From NCBI GenBank assembly GCA_026770585.1, contig MU646589.1:171360-184765 (forward strand): a stretch of 13,406 nt of DNA. The letters are read 5' to 3'. Within the stretch, counting starts at the first letter, position 1, and every line of letters begins with the position of its first letter. Below the pieces are notes generated by a model. That model did not search any database, was not told the DNA's origin, and was given only the letters and a program-made list of their open reading frames with translations. Source of the DNA: Baffinella frigidus. Its lineage: Eukaryota > Cryptophyceae > Cryptomonadales > Baffinellaceae. The translations under genes were made by a program, and so were the position numbers. This document shows positions 11,641 to 13,406 of the stretch, piece after piece.

Positions 11641-11685
11641 GGCTGAATGACATTCGCCGCCCCTTGACCCCGAGGCTTTCTATTA

Positions 11686-11785
11686 TCCCTTAAGTGGCGA
11701 GTAGGTTCATACGCCCTACGGTAGGGCCCTAGGACCTGCCTAGGGCGAGTTAGGGCGATTAATCACCCGTCCGCCACTTAAGGGA
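11686..11785. mobile_element. MITE family C, copy 2
   Basis: TCCCTTAAGTGGCGAG...CCGCCACTTAAGGGA; TA at 11684-11685 and 11786-11787. Orientation opposite to copies 1 and 3, judged by the inner CATACGCCCTACGGTAGGGC. Confidence 0.93.
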
Positions 11786-11807
11786 TATGTACTGCGAATC
11801 GACTCAG

Positions 11808-11920
11808 GGGGGTGCGACAGGGATCCCAGCCGCGCCGGTGAGCGAGTCTTTCTCTGGTCTTCTTCTTCGTCTTTATTACTCTCGATACAGGTCCTACAAG
11901 GCCCGCACGCCTAGAGTTGA
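11808..11920 (-). CDS. Exon family 7, copy 2
   Basis: Minus frame: FESLNSRRAGLVGPVSRVIK, TKKKTRE; then, one base shifted, KDSLTGAAGIPVAPP, which matches both KDWLIGAPGAVFAPP (copy 1) and KDSLTGAAEIPVTPP (11948 exon). The short CTT tract here encodes only a few Lys. The shift suggests a broken copy or an unseen junction. Confidence 0.3.
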
Positions 11921-11947
11921 GTGATTCAAAAGTCTAACGCCCGTCTC

Positions 11948-12064
11948 AGGGGGGGGTGACAGGGATCTCAGCCGCGCCGGTGAGCGAGTCTTTCAGCTGC
12001 TGAAACCCGAGATTCACGCGCGCCTTGAGTGCTGAAAACGCGTAGGGGAGAATCCCTGGGTCAC
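11948..12064 (-). CDS. Exon family 6, copy 1, fused to the family 7 KDSLTG segment
   Basis: Minus strand, acceptor CTCTCAG|GTGACC (exon starts at 12064). Reads (G)DPGILPYAFSALKARVNLGF, QQLKDSLTGAAEIPVTPP then stop. The first 20 codons are shared with four more copies upstream on this strand; only this one continues into KDSLTG. Likely the longest original exon. No domain recognised. Confidence 0.48.
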
Positions 12065-12125
12065 CTGAGAGCGTTTGGGTTTGGGGTTTAGGGTTTGGGG
12101 GGGGTCAGTGTTCGGGGGTCAGATT

Positions 12126-12200
12126 CTTTGAGCTGCTGAAACCCGAGATTCACGCGCGCCTTCACTGCTGAGAACGAGTAGGGGAGAATCCCCGGGTCAC
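12126..12200 (-). CDS. Exon family 6, copy 2
   Basis: Minus strand after CTCTCAG. Reads (G)DPGILPYSFSAVKARVNLGF then QQLKE. Against copy 1: CCA/CCG, TTT/TTC silent; GCG/TCG, CTC/GTG replacements at two variable positions. Confidence 0.48.
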
Positions 12201-12267
12201 CTGAGAGCGTTTGAGGTTTATGGTTTGGGGTTTGAGGTTTAGGGTTCAGGGTTTAGGGTTTAGGGCA

Positions 12268-12288
12268 CCGCCCACGGATCACCTGAAT
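12268..12288 (-). pseudogene. Exon family 6, remnant
   Basis: The minus strand has CATTCAG|GTGATCCGTGG, the family-6 acceptor and first codons (GDP), then reverts to CCCTAAA-like DNA. A tiny leftover of another copy. Confidence 0.35.
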
Positions 12289-12354
12289 GGGTCTGGGGTT
12301 TGGGGTTTGGGGGTCGGGGTTTGGGGGTCAGGGGTTAGGGTTTAGGATTAGGTT

Positions 12355-12413
12355 CCCGAGCTTCACGCGCGCCTTCATGGCTGAGAAGGCGTACGGGAGC
12401 ACGCTTGGGTCAC
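12355..12413 (-). CDS. Exon family 6, copy 3 (variant type)
   Basis: Minus strand after CTCTCAG. Reads (G)DPSVLPYAFSAMKARVKLGN. Differs from the copy 1/2/4 type at PS-V and K-LGN; shares these with copy 5, so two exon types alternate. Silent differences at CCC/CCG, GCG/GCC, TTT/TTC. Confidence 0.48.
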
Positions 12414-12495
12414 CTGAGAGCGTTTGGGTTTGGGGTTTAGGGTTTGGGTTCCCGAACGTGGGGGGGTTGGGTTTCACGGTTTGATGATCAGATTC

Positions 12496-12570
12496 TTTGC
12501 GCTGCTGAAACCCGAGATTCACGCGCGCCTTCATCGCTGAAAACGCGTAGGGGAGAATCCCCGGGTCACC
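12496..12570 (-). CDS. Exon family 6, copy 4
   Basis: Minus strand after CACACGCAG. Reads (G)DPGILPYAFSAMKARVNLGF then QQRKE. The frame continues open into the telomere-like DNA toward copy 3; a GTGAAACCC donor-like site lies at about 12481. Confidence 0.48.
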
Positions 12571-12606
12571 TGCGTGTGGGGGTTTGGGGGGTTAGGGGTT
12601 GGGGGT

Positions 12607-12671
12607 TAGGTTCCCGAGCTTCACGCGCGCCGTCATCGCTGAGAAAGCGTAGGAGAGCACGCCCGGGCCGC
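12607..12671 (-). CDS. Exon family 6, copy 5 (variant type)
   Basis: Minus strand after CTCTCAG. Reads (G)GPGVLSYAFSAMTARVKLGN. The most divergent copy at protein level (D to G, P to S, K to T). Confidence 0.42.
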
Positions 12672-12861
12672 CTGAGAGGGTTTGAGGTTTAGGGTTTCGC
12701 GATTATGCGGGCCAGCGCGTCGCTTTACAAAATGTTCCTACTCGGGTTGGGAGTGGAGGGGGGCATTGCCAGGACTAGCGCGGGGTAGGCTAGCGCGAGG
12801 GTTTGGGGTTCAGGGCCGGCGTGTCGTTCTGCAATGCATTCGTTCTCGAGTTCACACTGAA

Positions 12862-12985
12862 GGTGCAAAACCGTCAACTTTGGAGCGGGAAAGAGCCCAA
12901 AGTTGACAAAACGTTCAACTTTGGAGCGGGAAAGAGCCCGCACGCACCAGATTGGGGAGCCCAAATAGACTGAGACAGAGTTAGG
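12862..12985 (+). mobile_element. MITE family A, right half with internal duplication
   Basis: GTCAACTTTGGAGCGGGAAA + GAGCCC occurs twice (about 12873 and 12913), then GGGGAGCCCAAATAGACTGA...CAGAGTTAG, the family right end. The left end is missing. Confidence 0.85.
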
Positions 12986-13016
12986 TGTCTCATTCTAGAG
13001 CTAGGGAATGTACCTA

Positions 13017-13117
13017 TCCCTTAAGTGGCCAGTCGGTCAAAATTGATCCGCAAGAGGTCCTAGGCAGGACCTAGGGCCCTACGGTAGGGCGTATGAGCCT
13101 ACTGGCCACTTAAGGGA
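13017..13117. mobile_element. MITE family C, copy 3
   Basis: TCCCTTAAGTGGCCAGT...ACTGGCCACTTAAGGGA; TA at 13015-13016 and 13118-13119. The longest matching ends of the three copies; centre CCTAGGGCCCTACGGTAGGG. Confidence 0.95.
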
Positions 13118-13131
13118 TAAAGTTGTCTCAC

Positions 13132-13211
13132 CTGCGCAGCGCTGGGAAATGTTGCACTCTGGGTCGCACCGCTGGAACAGCGACGCCACCAGCCCCACTA
13201 CTCGCGCTAAC
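13132..13211 (-). CDS. Minus-strand exon candidate (LFQRCDPECNISQRCA)
   Basis: On the minus strand the frame reads VGLVASLFQRCDPECNISQR then CA and ends at a consensus donor GCAG|GTGAGA (+ TCTCAC at 13126-13131). Third positions are mostly G/C. The four cysteines are spaced C-x3-C and C-x5-C, which is not a pattern I can assign. The acceptor may be GGTTAG at about 13209, at the edge of MITE-A, which sits directly upstream on this strand; MITE-C lies 14 nt beyond the exon in the presumed intron. Confidence 0.4.
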
Positions 13212-13323
13212 CGACTATCATGAAGTTGACACGCTGGGTCTGCGGTACAAATCTGTCAACTTTGGGGCGGGAGAGAGCCCGCGCGCGCCAGATTGGTGAG
13301 CCCAAATAGACAGAGATAGAGCA
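13209..13323 (+). mobile_element. MITE family A, copy lacking its outer left end
   Basis: AACCGACTATCATGAAGTTG...GTACAAATCTGTCAACTTTGG...GGTGAGCCCAAATAGACAGAGATAGAGC. The CTAGCTCTGCCTCAG terminus is missing. Confidence 0.87.
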
Positions 13324-13324
13324 A

Positions 13325-13326
<2 letters not shown>

Positions 13327-13406
<80 letters not shown>
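13327..13406. repeat. (TA)n microsatellite at the window edge
   Basis: Uninterrupted TA dinucleotide to the end of the window; its true length is unknown. It follows a MITE-A end directly. Confidence 0.98.

Larger units (their letters stand above)
12065..12700 (-). repeat. Telomere-like DNA filling the gaps between family 6 exons
   Basis: All gaps are made of TTTAGGG, TTTGGGG and related units on +, hence CCCTAAA on the coding minus strand. Before copies 1, 2, 3 and 5 the gap ends ...CAAACGCTCTCAG or CTCTCAG. Gap lengths vary. Confidence 0.85.

Noticed and set aside
11360-11653. Minus-strand frame with a Glu/Asp-rich run
   Set aside because: It is the alternative reading of the CTT microsatellite; its ends include MITE-B DNA, and the repeated segments match better in the neighbouring frame.
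12705-12788. Short plus-strand frame MRASASLYKMFLLGLG
   Set aside because: 27 codons, no splice signals or duplicate copies; chance cannot be excluded.

Overview
The window looks like nuclear DNA from a eukaryotic microbe, most likely a microalga. There is no long uninterrupted gene, no operon structure, and no rRNA or tRNA that I can see. Instead there are short exon-like islands with CAG|G acceptors and GT donors, (TTTAGGG)n telomere-type arrays (the plant/algal and many-chromist repeat), a MYND zinc finger, long microsatellites and very many small inverted-repeat elements (MITEs). A cryptophyte, haptophyte or prasinophyte-like alga would fit; the sequence alone does not fix the lineage.

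Layout. 1-340: a MITE (family A) and a clean telomere-like array. 472-1428: the best ordinary gene evidence, with exon-like frames at 472-748, 843-1029, 1123-1242 and 1243-1428 (+). 1585-2030: a MITE-A copy and an almost perfect 81-bp-arm foldback with a third, duplicated arm. 2054-8213: a plus-strand zone where five different short coding-like segments are each present in 2-7 local copies (family 1 at 2.1-3.1 kb, family 2 at 3.2-4.2 kb, family 3 at 4.7-5.2 kb, family 4 at 5.5-7.0 kb, family 5 at 7.5-8.2 kb). Copies differ mainly at third codon positions of one frame. 8241-9510: nested MITEs. 9558-10576: dispersed repeats, no clear gene. 10577-10693: a MYND finger cut short by a MITE. 11421-12671: a minus-strand zone with two further repeated exon families (6 and 7) separated by TTTAGGG-like DNA. 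12862-13406: MITE-A and MITE-C copies, a minus-strand exon candidate, and a (TA)n tract at the edge.

Main idea. The intervals between the repeated exons are themselves repeats with GT...AG ends. At 5455-6145 five intervals of 63-67 nt share one sequence, start GTTG and end CAG, and are the core of MITE family A. Removing them joins several family-4 exons in frame (phase 2). At 2054-2584 three intervals share GTGTCC(C/A) starts and CAACNCAG-type ends filled with CCCTAAA-like repeats, and one has received a second MITE. This is what introner elements (transposable elements that create introns) would look like. The polarity of the telomere-like filler mostly follows the coding strand: C-rich on the sense strand at 2-8 kb (+) and at 12.0-12.7 kb (-).

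Mobile elements. Family A (about 110-195 bp, ends CTAGCTCTGCCTCAG), B (about 105-126 bp, ends CAGGGGTACCTCGCTCATAA, TA target duplication, Tc1/mariner-like), C (about 101 bp, ends TCCCTTAAGTGGC, TA duplication), D (about 135 bp, ends ATCTCCATA), G (about 77 bp, ends GCTATCTTA) and several single-copy foldbacks. No transposase is present. I could not assign a known function to any repeated exon family; only the MYND finger is a recognised domain. Every splice junction is inferred from sequence signals, not transcripts.
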